Source: DATKQI01 sp035532755 (lineage in GTDB: Bacteria; Pseudomonadota; Alphaproteobacteria; Acetobacterales; Acetobacteraceae). From it: DNA of 19,426 nucleotides. The notes below the pieces were generated by a model, which was not told the DNA's origin, did no database searches, and saw only the letters and a list, made by a program, of their open reading frames with translations. Below are positions 8,078 through 16,051 of the stretch, in pieces. The translations under genes and the position numbers were made by a program. Numbering within the stretch: position 1 is the stretch's first letter; the number at the start of each line of letters is the position of its first letter. The stretch is taken from NCBI GenBank assembly GCA_035532755.1, contig DATKQI010000322.1, forward strand, positions 1 to 19,426. The letters are read 5' to 3'.

Positions 8078-8106
8078 TTGACCTTTCAGCCATGCCCTCT
8101 CTATTG
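8078..8106 (+). promoter_or_regulatory. Candidate promoter for the RND efflux operon
   Basis: TTGACC at 8078-8083 resembles a sigma70-type -35 box. It is followed after 17 bases by CTATTG (8101-8106) or, with a 15-base spacer, TCTATT (8099-8104) as weak -10 candidates. The location about 80-110 bp upstream of the adaptor gene is appropriate. The call rests on sequence match and position only, and the -10 is poor. Confidence 0.3.
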
Positions 8107-8118
8107 AAGGCTCCCTGC

Positions 8119-8147
8119 CGCCGTGCTGCTTGCGCAATGGCACGGCG
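8119..8147 (+). promoter_or_regulatory. 29-bp dyad in the RND operon leader (possible operator or hairpin)
   Basis: CGCCGTGC at 8119-8126 is repeated as its exact reverse complement GCACGGCG at 8140-8147. The 13-base spacer contains a second perfect palindrome, TTGCGCAA, at 8130-8137, whose centre is within half a base of the outer one. The element lies downstream of the candidate promoter and upstream of the adaptor's ribosome site (GGAG, 8173-8176), in sequence with no coding role if the adaptor starts at 8185. A repressor operator (TetR-type sites often have this size) or an RNA hairpin are both possible. No regulator gene is adjacent. Confidence 0.4.
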
Positions 8148-8184
8148 CCCCCATGTGCTGCCGGATTTCGCTGGAGTGGTTCGA

Positions 8185-9357
8185 ATGAAGTTCCGCCTCG
8201 CCGCCGCCTCGCTGGCGGCCGCCTTCGTGGTGTGTGTCTCTCCCGCGCTGGCGCAGATGGGCCCCGGCGGCCCGCCGGCCGTCGGCGTGGTGAAGGCAAA
8301 GCCCGAACCGATCTATCAGTCCGACCAGTTCGTCGGCCGCATCGAGGCGGAACAGCGGGTGACGCTGGCCGCACGGGTGAACGGGGTGCTGGAGAAGCGG
8401 CTGTTCACCGAGGGCGACGAGGTGAAGAAAAACCAGCTCCTGTTCGTGCTGGAGCAGCCGCCGTACCAGGCCGCCGTGCGCCAGCAGCAGGCGGCGGTGG
8501 CCGAGGCGCAGGCGAATGTGCAGAACGCGAACATCACGCTCTCCCGCGCCCGGCGGCTGATGGGCACGCCGGCGGGCCAGCAGTCCAATGTGGATAACGC
8601 ATTGGCCACCCAGCTCGCCGATGCGGCCAAGGTGATGTCTGCCCAGGCGCAGCTGGAAACCGCGCAGATCAACCTCGGCTACACCGAGATACGCGCACCG
8701 ATCAGCGGCCGGATCGGCCTGTCGAAGTTCTCGGTCGGCAACGTGGTCGGCAGCAGCTCCGGCGCGCTCGCCACCATTGTCAGCCAGGACCCGATGTACG
8801 TCTCCTTCCCGATCTCGGTCCGCACCGCGCTTGAGTTGCGGCAGCGCTACGCCGGGCAGGGTGGTTTCAATTCGGTGCTGATCAAAGTGCGCCTGCCGGA
8901 TGGGCAGATGTACAACCAGACCGGCAAGCTCGATTTCGTCGATACCTCGGTCTCCACCAATACCGATACGATCCTGCTGCGCGGCACGATCCCGAATCCG
9001 GTCCTGCCCGGCGCGAAGTCCGGCGCAGTGGGCGATCGCGCGTTGACAGACGGCGAGTTCGTGACCGTGATCCTGCAAGGGGTGAAGCCGGTCGAGCAGC
9101 TCACGGTGCCGCGGGCGGCCGTGCTGTCCGATCAGCAGGGCGACTATGTGCTGGTGGTGAACGCGAAGAACCAGGTGGAGCGGCGGCCGATCACGCTCGG
9201 CCAGTCCACGCCGGCCACCGCGGTGATCGCCTCCGGCCTGAAGGCCGGGGAGGAGGTGATCGTGAACGGGGTGCAGAAGGTCCGCCCCGGCATCACGGTG
9301 AAGCCCGGCCCGGCCTCGCCCGCGCCCGGAACAGCGCCCGCCGCGGCGGGGAAGTAG
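8185..9357 (+). CDS. RND efflux periplasmic adaptor subunit (AcrA/MexA family)
   Basis: A 390-residue membrane fusion protein linking an RND pump to an outer-membrane channel. Residues 1-23 form a Sec signal peptide ending A-L-A before Gln24. There is no lipobox cysteine, so it is not a lipoprotein, unlike AcrA. Next come the beta-barrel/lipoyl half (VGRIEAEQRVTLAARVNG, residues 50-67; LFTEGDEVKKNQLLFVLE, 73-90), an alanine- and glutamine-rich helical hairpin (about 93-165), the second lipoyl half (YTEIRAPISGRIG) and a C-terminal barrel and membrane-proximal region with VPRAAVLSDQQGDYV and VNGVQKVRPG. The ATG at 8185 is chosen because it begins the signal peptide and has GGAG at 8173-8176; the frame is open further upstream. 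The pump gene begins 4 bp after the stop, so both are one transcription unit. Confidence 0.94.
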   Translation: MKFRLAAASLAAAFVVCVSPALAQMGPGGPPAVGVVKAKPEPIYQSDQFVGRIEAEQRVTLAARVNGVLEKRLFTEGDEVKKNQLLFVLEQPPYQAAVRQQQAAVAEAQANVQNANITLSRARRLMGTPAGQQSNVDNALATQLADAAKVMSAQAQLETAQINLGYTEIRAPISGRIGLSKFSVGNVVGSSSGALATIVSQDPMYVSFPISVRTALELRQRYAGQGGFNSVLIKVRLPDGQMYNQTGKLDFVDTSVSTNTDTILLRGTIPNPVLPGAKSGAVGDRALTDGEFVTVILQGVKPVEQLTVPRAAVLSDQQGDYVLVVNAKNQVERRPITLGQSTPATAVIASGLKAGEEVIVNGVQKVRPGITVKPGPASPAPGTAPAAAGK

Positions 9358-9361
9358 CCCG

Positions 9362-12300
9362 ATGATCTCCTCCGTCTTCGTCGACCGGCCACGGCTGGCC
9401 ATCGTCATCGCCGTGCTCATCACCATCGCCGGCGCGATCTCGCTGACGCGCATCCCGGTGGCGCAGTTCCCCGACATCGTGCCCCCGCAGGTGGCGGTGA
9501 CCGCGAACTATCCGGGCGCATCCGCCTCGGTCGTGGAATCGACGGTGGCGCAGCCGCTGGAAGCGCAGATCAACGGCGTCGACAACATGATCTACATGAA
9601 GTCGAACAGCGGCAACGACGGCAGCTACAACCTCACCGTCAGCTTCGCGCTGGGCACCAACCCCGATATCGACACGGTGAACGTGAACAACCGCGTGCAG
9701 GCCGCGCTGTCGAAGCTGCCGCAGGAAGTGCAGCGCGCCGGCGTGACCGTGAGCAAGCGGTCCTCCGCCATCCTGCAGTTCATGTTCTTCTACAGCCCGA
9801 ACCATTCGCTCACCCCGCTGTTCATCAGCAACTACGTGACGATCAACGTGCTGGACGCCCTTTCCCGCGTGCCGGGCGTGGGCCAGGCCTTCGTGTTCGG
9901 CGCGCAGAACTATTCGATGCGGGTGTGGTTCGACACGAACAAGCTGACCAGCCTGAATCTCACGCCATCGGACATCATCGCGGCGATCCAGGCGCAGAAC
10001 GTCCAGGCGCCGGTGGGGCGCATCGGCGCGCGGCCGACCTCCAACGCCCAGCAGTTCCAGATGAACGTGCAGACGCAGGGCCGGCTGGTCACGCCGCAGC
10101 AGTTCGGCAACATCGTGATCCGCGCCAATCCGGACGGATCGGTGCTGCGGTTGCGTGATGTGGCGCGGGTCCAGCTCGGCGCCCAGAGCATGGACTCCGA
10201 AGACGAGCTGAACGGCAGCCCCGCGGTCGCGGTGGGCATCTACCTCACGCCCGGGGCGAACGCGGTGCAGACCTCGGCGCGGGTGCAGCAGGCGCTGGCG
10301 CAGATGGCCACCCGCTTCCCGGCGGGGCTGAAGTCCAAGATCGTCTACGACACCAGCAGCTTCGTGAACGAGACCATCCATGAGGTGGTGCAGACGCTCG
10401 CCGAGGCGTTCATCCTGGTCGTGCTGGTGGTGTTCCTGTTCCTGGGCAACGTGCGCGCGACCATCATCCCCGCCGTCGCGGTTCCTGTCAGCCTGATCGG
10501 CACCTTCGCCGTGCTGCTCGCGATCGGATTTTCCGCCAACACCATCTCCCTGCTGGCGCTGGTGGTCGCCATCGGCGTCGTGGTCGATGACGCGATCGTG
10601 GTGGTGGAGAACGTCGAACGCGTGATGGAGGAGGAGCCGGAGCTGACCCCGGCGCAGGCGACGAAGAAGGCGATGGCGCAGATCACCGCGCCGATCATCG
10701 CGATCTCGCTGGTGCTGCTCTCCGTGTTCGTGCCGGTCGCGTTCATCCCAGGCCTGTCCGGCGAGCTGTTCCGCCAGTTCGCGGTGACGATGAGCGTCGC
10801 GATGCTGATCTCGGCGACCAACGCGCTCACGCTCTCGCCGGCGCTGTGCGCGGTGTTCCTCCGCCACTCGCCCAACAAGCGCCGCGGCATCATGGCGCAT
10901 GTGCTGCGGGGCATCGACAAGGTGCGCGACGGCTATGGCAGCGCCGTCGTGCGGCTGCTGCGGTTCGCGGTGCTGTCGATCCCGGCCATCATCGTGCTCG
11001 GCCTCGGCATCTACGGGCTGTCCACCATCGTCCCGACCGGCTTCCTGCCGGAGGAGGATCAGGGCGCGTTCTTCGTTGCCGTGCAGTTGCCGGACGCCGC
11101 ATCCGTCTCGCGCACCAATGCGGTGGTGGCGCGCGTGGGCAAGATCCTGCACGGCATGCCCCAGGTGGAGAACGTGATCGCCATCGTCGGCTATTCGCTG
11201 CTGGATGGCGCGGCGGAATCGAACGCCGCCTTCATGGTGGCGGGGCTGAAGCCGTTCGCCCAGCGGCCAGGGGTCGCGAATTCGGTGCAGACATTGATCG
11301 GGAAGGTGTTCGGCGCGACGTCGCAGATCCGCTCGGCAACCATATTCCCGTTCAACCTGCCGCCGATCATCGGGCTGTCCACCGGCGGCGGCTTCGAATA
11401 TCAGTTGCAGAACCTGCAGGGCGAAAGCTCCGCCAAGATGGGGTCGGTGCTGGGCGGATTACTGGTGGCCGCCAACCAGGACAAGCAGCTTTCGCGCGTG
11501 TATTCCACCTTCACCGCCACCACGCCCTCGGTGTTCCTCAACATCGACCGGGAGAAGGCGCAGGCGCTGGGCGTGTCGATCAGCAGCATCTTCACCACGC
11601 TGCAAGCCACGCTGGGCGGCTATTACGTGAATGATTTCAACCTGTACGGCCGGACCTGGCAGGTGAACATCGAGGGCAACCCCAACGACCGCAGCGATTT
11701 TTCCGCGCTCTGGCGGATCTATGTGCGCAGCAGTTCCGGGGCGATGGTGCCGCTGCGCTCGCTCGCCACCATGAACATCGTGCTGGGGCCGCAGGTGATC
11801 AGCCGCTACAACAACGTGCGCTCCATCACCATCGACGGCAGCCCCGCGCCGGGCATTTCCTCGGGGCAGGCGCTGGCGGCGATGGGGCAGCTTTCGGCCA
11901 AGACCCTGCCCGCCGGCTACAGCTATGAATGGACCGGCACCGCCTATCAGGAAATCCAGGCATCCGGACAGACCGGCGTGGTGCTCGCGCTCGCCATCCT
12001 GTTCGCCTACCTGTTCCTGGTGGCGCTGTACGAAAGCTGGGTCATCCCCATTCCGGTGCTGCTGTCGGTGGCGGCGGCCGGGTTCGCCGCCTTCCTCGGC
12101 ATCATGCTGTCCGGCCTGCCGCTGAACCTGTACGCGCAGATCGGGCTGGTTGTGCTGATCGCGCTCGCCGCCAAGAACGCGATCCTGATCGTGGAGTTCG
12201 CGAAGGAACGGCGGGAGTCCGGTGTGCCCATCCACGAAGCCGCGGCGCTGGGGGCGAAAACGCGGTTCCGCCCGGTGCTGATGACTTCGCTTGCCTTCGT

Positions 12301-12535
12301 GCTGGGGCTCGTGCCGCTGGTCACCGCCACCGGGGCCGCGCAGATCAGCCGCCGGTCGGTCGGCATGCCGGTGTTCGCGGGGATGATCGGCGCAAGCCTG
12401 ATCGGCATCTTCCTGATCCCGATGCTCTACGCGACATTCCAGGGCCTGCGCGAGCGCACGGGCGCGCGGTTCAGCCGCCGCCCGCACCGCCAGCCGCCGG
12501 CCGAGCGGCAGGAGGGCGATCCGCCCGGCCCGTGA
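9362..12535 (+). CDS. RND multidrug efflux pump, inner-membrane subunit (AcrB/HAE1 family)
   Basis: A 1057-residue proton-driven exporter of the hydrophobe/amphiphile efflux family, of standard length, with twelve membrane helices and two large periplasmic loops. It begins with the typical FVDRPRLAIVIAVLI and TRIPVAQFPDIVPP. The proton-relay residues are present: the adjacent Asp409-Asp410 in VVVDDAIVVVENVERVM (helix 4) and Lys938 in AAKNAILIVEFAKE (helix 10), equivalent to Asp407, Asp408 and Lys940 of AcrB. The TRFRPVLMTSLAFVLG motif follows. The frame is intact from end to end. With the adaptor 4 bp upstream it forms a two-gene efflux operon. No outer-membrane channel gene follows, so an unlinked TolC/OprM-type protein must serve it. 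Substrates cannot be read from sequence. The C-terminal tail after the last helix is arginine- and proline-rich, which is common and without assigned role. Confidence 0.96.
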   Translation: MISSVFVDRPRLAIVIAVLITIAGAISLTRIPVAQFPDIVPPQVAVTANYPGASASVVESTVAQPLEAQINGVDNMIYMKSNSGNDGSYNLTVSFALGTNPDIDTVNVNNRVQAALSKLPQEVQRAGVTVSKRSSAILQFMFFYSPNHSLTPLFISNYVTINVLDALSRVPGVGQAFVFGAQNYSMRVWFDTNKLTSLNLTPSDIIAAIQAQNVQAPVGRIGARPTSNAQQFQMNVQTQGRLVTPQQFGNIVIRANPDGSVLRLRDVARVQLGAQSMDSEDELNGSPAVAVGIYLTPGANAVQTSARVQQALAQMATRFPAGLKSKIVYDTSSFVNETIHEVVQTLAEAFILVVLVVFLFLGNVRATIIPAVAVPVSLIGTFAVLLAIGFSANTISLLALVVAIGVVVDDAIVVVENVERVMEEEPELTPAQATKKAMAQITAPIIAISLVLLSVFVPVAFIPGLSGELFRQFAVTMSVAMLISATNALTLSPALCAVFLRHSPNKRRGIMAHVLRGIDKVRDGYGSAVVRLLRFAVLSIPAIIVLGLGIYGLSTIVPTGFLPEEDQGAFFVAVQLPDAASVSRTNAVVARVGKILHGMPQVENVIAIVGYSLLDGAAESNAAFMVAGLKPFAQRPGVANSVQTLIGKVFGATSQIRSATIFPFNLPPIIGLSTGGGFEYQLQNLQGESSAKMGSVLGGLLVAANQDKQLSRVYSTFTATTPSVFLNIDREKAQALGVSISSIFTTLQATLGGYYVNDFNLYGRTWQVNIEGNPNDRSDFSALWRIYVRSSSGAMVPLRSLATMNIVLGPQVISRYNNVRSITIDGSPAPGISSGQALAAMGQLSAKTLPAGYSYEWTGTAYQEIQASGQTGVVLALAILFAYLFLVALYESWVIPIPVLLSVAAAGFAAFLGIMLSGLPLNLYAQIGLVVLIALAAKNAILIVEFAKERRESGVPIHEAAALGAKTRFRPVLMTSLAFVLGLVPLVTATGAAQISRRSVGMPVFAGMIGASLIGIFLIPMLYATFQGLRERTGARFSRRPHRQPPAERQEGDPPGP

Positions 12536-12546
12536 ACATCCGCCCC

Positions 12547-12574
12547 TTGGCGTTTGCGCCGGACGTCGTAGATT
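12547..12574 (+). promoter_or_regulatory. Candidate promoter for the CoxL-like gene
   Basis: TTGGCG (12547-12552) and TAGATT (12569-12574) are separated by 16 bases, each matching four of six sigma70 consensus positions. The pair lies in the 79-bp gap after the RND pump gene. An 8-bp palindrome, CTGATCAG, at 12581-12588 would lie at about the transcription start and could be an operator half or chance. The prediction is weak and based on position and match only. Confidence 0.3.
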
Positions 12575-12614
12575 GAGGGTCTGATCAGCCATCCTGTCCG
12601 GAGATGACCCCGCC

Positions 12615-14942
12615 ATGACGAAGTTCGGCGTCGCCCAGCCCGTCCGCCGCGTGGAAGACCCGCGCCTGCTGAAAGGCAATGGCCGCTACACCGATGATAT
12701 TTCCATCCCCGGCATGGCGCACGGCGTGGTGCTGCGCAGCCCCCACGCCGCTGCGCGGATCGTCTCGATCGACGTGGCTGCCGCGCGGGCGCTGCCGGGT
12801 GTGCTGGGTGTCTATATCCATGCCGATCTGAAGGCCGATGGCATCGGAGACCTGCCCTGCGAGGTTCCGATGACCAACCGGGATGGCTCCTCGCGCGTGG
12901 AAGTGCCGCATCCGGCGCTGGCCGGCGAGGCGGTGCACCATGTCGGTGATCCGGTGGCCTTCATCGTGGCGGACACAGTGAAGGCGGCACGCGATGCGGC
13001 CGAGGCGATCGCGGTGGAGTACGACCTGCTGCCGTCCGCCACCGATTCGGCGACGGCGATGGAGCCGGGCCAGGCGCTGGTCTGGCAGCACGCCCCGCGC
13101 AACGTGGTGTTCGACTGGGAGATCGGCGACAAGGCCAAGGTGGACGCGCTGTTCGCCAAGGCCGCGCATGTCACCCGGCTGACCGTGGTGAACAACCGCG
13201 TGGTGGTCTCCTCGATGGAGGCCCGGGCGGCGCTGGCGGAATACGATGTGGCGGCGGGGAAGTGGACACTGTCCACCAACACCCAGGGCGGCTGGCTGAT
13301 CAAGGATCTGCTGAGCCGGCTCGTCTTCAACACCGATGCCGCACGGTTCCGCGTCATCACCCCCGATGTCGGCGGCGGCTTCGGCATGAAGCTGTTCCTC
13401 TACGCCGAGCATGTGCTGACCTGCTATGCTGCCCGCAAGCTGAACCGGCCGGTGAAATGGGTGTCCGAGCGCAGCGAGGCATTCCTGTCGGACACGCAGG
13501 GCCGCGACAACGTCACCCTGGGCGAACTGGCGAGCGATGCCGACGGCAGGTTCCTGGCGATGCGGACCCGCAATATCGCCAACATGGGCGCCTATCTGTC
13601 CACCTTCGCCCCGTTCATCCCCACCGATGCCGGCACCAAGGTGCTCGCCAGCGTGTACGGATTCCAGGCGATCTATGCGAACGTGATCGGCGTGTTCACC
13701 AACACCGTGCCAGTGGATGCCTATCGCGGCGCCGGACGGCCGGAAAGCAACTATCTGGTCGAACGCCTGATCGACGCCGCCGCGCGCGAGCTGAAGATCG
13801 ACCGGGTGGAGCTGCGCCGGCGCAACATGGTCGCACCGGCGGCCATGCCCTACCGCTCGGCGATGGGTCAGACCTACGATTCCGGCGATTTCCAGCGCGT
13901 GCTGGACGCGGCGCTTACGAAGATGGACTGGGCCCGCTTCCCCGCCCGCCGGGCCGAGGCGGCAAGGCGGGGCAAGAAGCGCGGCATCGGCCTGTCGTAC
14001 TATCTGGAAGCGACGGGCGGCGCGCCCACGGAGCGGGCCGAGATCCGCTTCGCCGACGATGGTTTCGTCGATGTCTATGTCGGCACCCAATCGACCGGCC
14101 AGGGGCACGAGACCGCGTATGTCCAGCTCACCGTCGATCGGCTCGGCGTGCCGGGCGAGAAGGTGCGGGTGAAGCAGGGCGACACCGACACCATCCCCAC
14201 CGGCGGCGGCACCGGCGGTGCGCGCAGCCTGTATTCGGAAGGCCAGGCGATCCTGGCCACCGCCGCGACCGTGATCGAGAAGGGCCGGCAGGCCGCGTCG
14301 GAGGCGCTGGAAGCGGCGAAGGCCGACATCGTGTTCGAGGGCGGGCGCTTCACCGTGGTTGGCACCGATCGCGGGATGGATATCCTCACGCTTGCGCAAA
14401 CCCAGCGTGCGAAGGCGGCGAAAGGGCAGGAGGCAACCACGCTGGACGCCGCCGAGGTCGCCAACATCGATCGCCACACCTTCCCCAACGGCTGCCACAT
14501 GGCGGAAGTGGAGGTCGATCCGGAAACCGGCACGATCGACGTGCTCCGCTACATCGTGTGCGATGATGTGGGCAAGGCGGTGAACCCGATGATCGTGCGC
14601 GGCCAGGTGCATGGCGGCGTGGCACAGGGGATCGGCCAGGCGGTGTTCGAGCGCACGGCCTACGATCCGGAATCGGGCCAGCTGCTTTCCGGCAGCTTCA
14701 TGGACTACGCGCTGCCCCGCGCGGCCGACCTGCCGCAGATCGAGGTCGATCTGATCGAGGTGCCCTGCGTGACCAACCCGCTCGGCGTGAAAGGCGCGGG
14801 CGAGGCCGGCGCGGTCGGCAGCCCGCCGGCGGTGATGAATGCCATCGTCGATGCGCTGTCGGATGCCGGGGTGACGCATCTGGACATGCCGGCCACGCCC
14901 GAGAAGGTCTGGAAGGCGATCGCGACCGCCCGCGCCGCCTGA
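12615..14942 (+). CDS. Xanthine dehydrogenase family molybdopterin-binding large subunit (form II CoxL-like)
   Basis: A 775-residue molybdenum hydroxylase large subunit, near the usual 770-800. It opens with an a/b-hammerhead domain (VRRVEDPRLLKGNGRYTDD, residues 10-28) and continues into the molybdopterin-binding domain. Visible cofactor and active-site elements are GGGFGMK near residue 253, AYRGAGR at 369-375, GTQSTGQGHET near residue 491 and GVKGAGEAGAVG with the catalytic Glu730. AYRGAGR is the form II signature; true aerobic CO dehydrogenase (form I) has AYxCSFR. It therefore probably hydroxylates an unidentified aldehyde or heterocycle, and oxidation of CO should not be assumed. The usual medium (FAD) and small (2Fe-2S) subunit genes are absent on both sides. 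The start at 12615 has GGAG at 12600-12603. The gene ends at a strong terminator and is preceded by a possible promoter, so it may be transcribed alone. Confidence 0.92.
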   Translation: MTKFGVAQPVRRVEDPRLLKGNGRYTDDISIPGMAHGVVLRSPHAAARIVSIDVAAARALPGVLGVYIHADLKADGIGDLPCEVPMTNRDGSSRVEVPHPALAGEAVHHVGDPVAFIVADTVKAARDAAEAIAVEYDLLPSATDSATAMEPGQALVWQHAPRNVVFDWEIGDKAKVDALFAKAAHVTRLTVVNNRVVVSSMEARAALAEYDVAAGKWTLSTNTQGGWLIKDLLSRLVFNTDAARFRVITPDVGGGFGMKLFLYAEHVLTCYAARKLNRPVKWVSERSEAFLSDTQGRDNVTLGELASDADGRFLAMRTRNIANMGAYLSTFAPFIPTDAGTKVLASVYGFQAIYANVIGVFTNTVPVDAYRGAGRPESNYLVERLIDAAARELKIDRVELRRRNMVAPAAMPYRSAMGQTYDSGDFQRVLDAALTKMDWARFPARRAEAARRGKKRGIGLSYYLEATGGAPTERAEIRFADDGFVDVYVGTQSTGQGHETAYVQLTVDRLGVPGEKVRVKQGDTDTIPTGGGTGGARSLYSEGQAILATAATVIEKGRQAASEALEAAKADIVFEGGRFTVVGTDRGMDILTLAQTQRAKAAKGQEATTLDAAEVANIDRHTFPNGCHMAEVEVDPETGTIDVLRYIVCDDVGKAVNPMIVRGQVHGGVAQGIGQAVFERTAYDPESGQLLSGSFMDYALPRAADLPQIEVDLIEVPCVTNPLGVKGAGEAGAVGSPPAVMNAIVDALSDAGVTHLDMPATPEKVWKAIATARAA

Positions 14943-14963
14943 CGCGCGCCGATGCCTGAAGCG

Positions 14964-15003
14964 AAACGGCCGCCCCGGGCACTATCCCCGGGCGGCCGTT
15001 TTT
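14964..15003 (+). terminator. Intrinsic terminator after the CoxL-like gene
   Basis: A stem pairs 14964-14975 with 14990-15001 (12 pairs counting the A-T pairs at the base; the core is CGGCCGCCC with GGGCGGCCG). A further GGG/CCC can pair inside around a short loop, and T-run 14999-15003 completes a classical rho-independent terminator. It lies 22 bp after the stop of the molybdopterin-binding subunit gene and separates it from the glycosyltransferase gene. Confidence 0.88.
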
Positions 15004-15073
15004 CATCGGTCCTCCCCCTCGCCGGCCGCCGCGACGGAGGATAGGGTTGACGCCCGACCGGCCCGGAGCCCGC

Positions 15074-16051
15074 ATGAAGATCGTCGCCGTTACCCGCGTG
15101 CTGAACGAGGACGACATCCTCGAAGCCTTCGCCCGGCACCACGCCGCGCATGTCGATCATCACATCTTCCTCGACAACGGCAGCTCGGACCGCTCGCTCG
15201 CCATCCTGCGCAGCCTGCACGACATCGGCTTTCCCATCACCCTGCTGCGCAGCCGCGCGGTGATCTTCAACGAGACCGGGTACAACGCCTTCCTGCTCCG
15301 CTACGCCGTGCAGCAGTTCGAGGCGGACTGGGTGCTGTTCCTCGATTGCGACGAGTTCCTCGACCTGCGGGACAGCGAGGCCTCGCTGCGCGAGCATCTG
15401 CGCCTAGTGCCGCCGGAGATCATGGCGCTGAAGCTGGAACTGGCGAACTATCACCAGTCCCCATCGGATTCCCCGGACGAGATGCTGGTGCCGCGCCGCC
15501 TCACCCAGCGGGACCGCACGGGCACCGGCGTGCACAAGGTGGTCGTGCGCGGCAGCCTCTCCGGCCAGCCTGCCGTCGTCTCCGCCGGCAACCACGAGGT
15601 GCTGCTGAACGGGGAGCCGGTGCCGAGCCGCGTGGAGGCGCAGATCCGGCTCGCCCATTATTTCCGTCGCTCCGCCTGGCAGGTGATCACCAAGACGCTC
15701 ACCGGCCGGCTGAAGGTGCTGGCGGCCGGGCAGCAGGAATTGCAGCACAACACGGCGAGCCACTACGTGGATTTCTTCGAGACGATGCGCGATGCGCCGG
15801 AACGGCTGCTGGCGGACGAGAACTTCATGCGCGGCCCGGTGCAGGGGCTCGATCTGGTGACAGACCCGATCGCCTACAACGGCGGGATGCTCACCTTCAC
15901 GCAGCGATCCGACGACCGGCTGAAGGCGATCCGCAACCTGATGCACCTGGCCGAGGCGTTGGCCGCCCAGCACGGGCGGCTGATGGACGGCAACGAGGCG
16001 ATCCGCGCGCAGGTGGACCGCTGGAACGCGACGGTGGAACGCTTCTTCTGA
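15074..16051 (+). CDS. Family 2-type glycosyltransferase (Glyco_tranf_2_4-like)
   Basis: A 325-residue soluble GT-A fold glycosyltransferase. The N-terminus reads MKIVAVTRVLNEDD, followed by FLDNGSSDRS at residues 32-41 (nucleotide-binding loop) and the metal-binding DxD motif in FLDCDEFLDL, Asp91-Cys-Asp93. Conserved VHKVVV and AHYFRRS stretches follow, as in the GT2_4 group that acts on cell-surface polysaccharides or protein glycans. Sugar donor and acceptor cannot be deduced. The ATG at 15074 has GGAG at 15064-15067 and begins the conserved sequence. A TTG at 15047 in the same frame is preceded by GGAGG at 15036-15040 at ideal distance and would add nine residues, so the start is not fully settled. 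It follows a terminator, so it needs its own promoter; I see no convincing one. It converges with the DUF2889 gene with no bases between the stops. Confidence 0.83.
   Translation: MKIVAVTRVLNEDDILEAFARHHAAHVDHHIFLDNGSSDRSLAILRSLHDIGFPITLLRSRAVIFNETGYNAFLLRYAVQQFEADWVLFLDCDEFLDLRDSEASLREHLRLVPPEIMALKLELANYHQSPSDSPDEMLVPRRLTQRDRTGTGVHKVVVRGSLSGQPAVVSAGNHEVLLNGEPVPSRVEAQIRLAHYFRRSAWQVITKTLTGRLKVLAAGQQELQHNTASHYVDFFETMRDAPERLLADENFMRGPVQGLDLVTDPIAYNGGMLTFTQRSDDRLKAIRNLMHLAEALAAQHGRLMDGNEAIRAQVDRWNATVERFF

Noticed and set aside
7798..8184. N-terminal extension of the RND adaptor
   Set aside because: The frame is open but lacks family sequence. The signal peptide begins at the ATG at 8185 behind a GGAG.
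9293..11152. A 619-codon open frame on the minus strand opposite the RND pump gene
   Set aside because: The composition is low-complexity (His, Arg, Asp, Gln) without motifs. It is a shadow of the conserved pump gene.
12581..12588. Second copy of the 8-bp palindrome CTGATCAG, also present at 16048-16055
   Set aside because: Two copies of an 8-mer in 19 kb, one of them formed by stop codons, is not convincing evidence of a shared regulatory site.
12585..14879. A 764-codon open frame on the minus strand opposite the CoxL-like gene
   Set aside because: It is histidine-, arginine- and glycine-rich with no recognisable domain, and it mirrors a clearly functional gene. Long antisense frames are expected in DNA of this GC content.
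12615..14942. Aerobic carbon monoxide dehydrogenase (CoxL form I)
   Set aside because: The active-site loop reads AYRGAGR, not the AYxCSFR of true CO dehydrogenases, and the coxM and coxS genes are missing.
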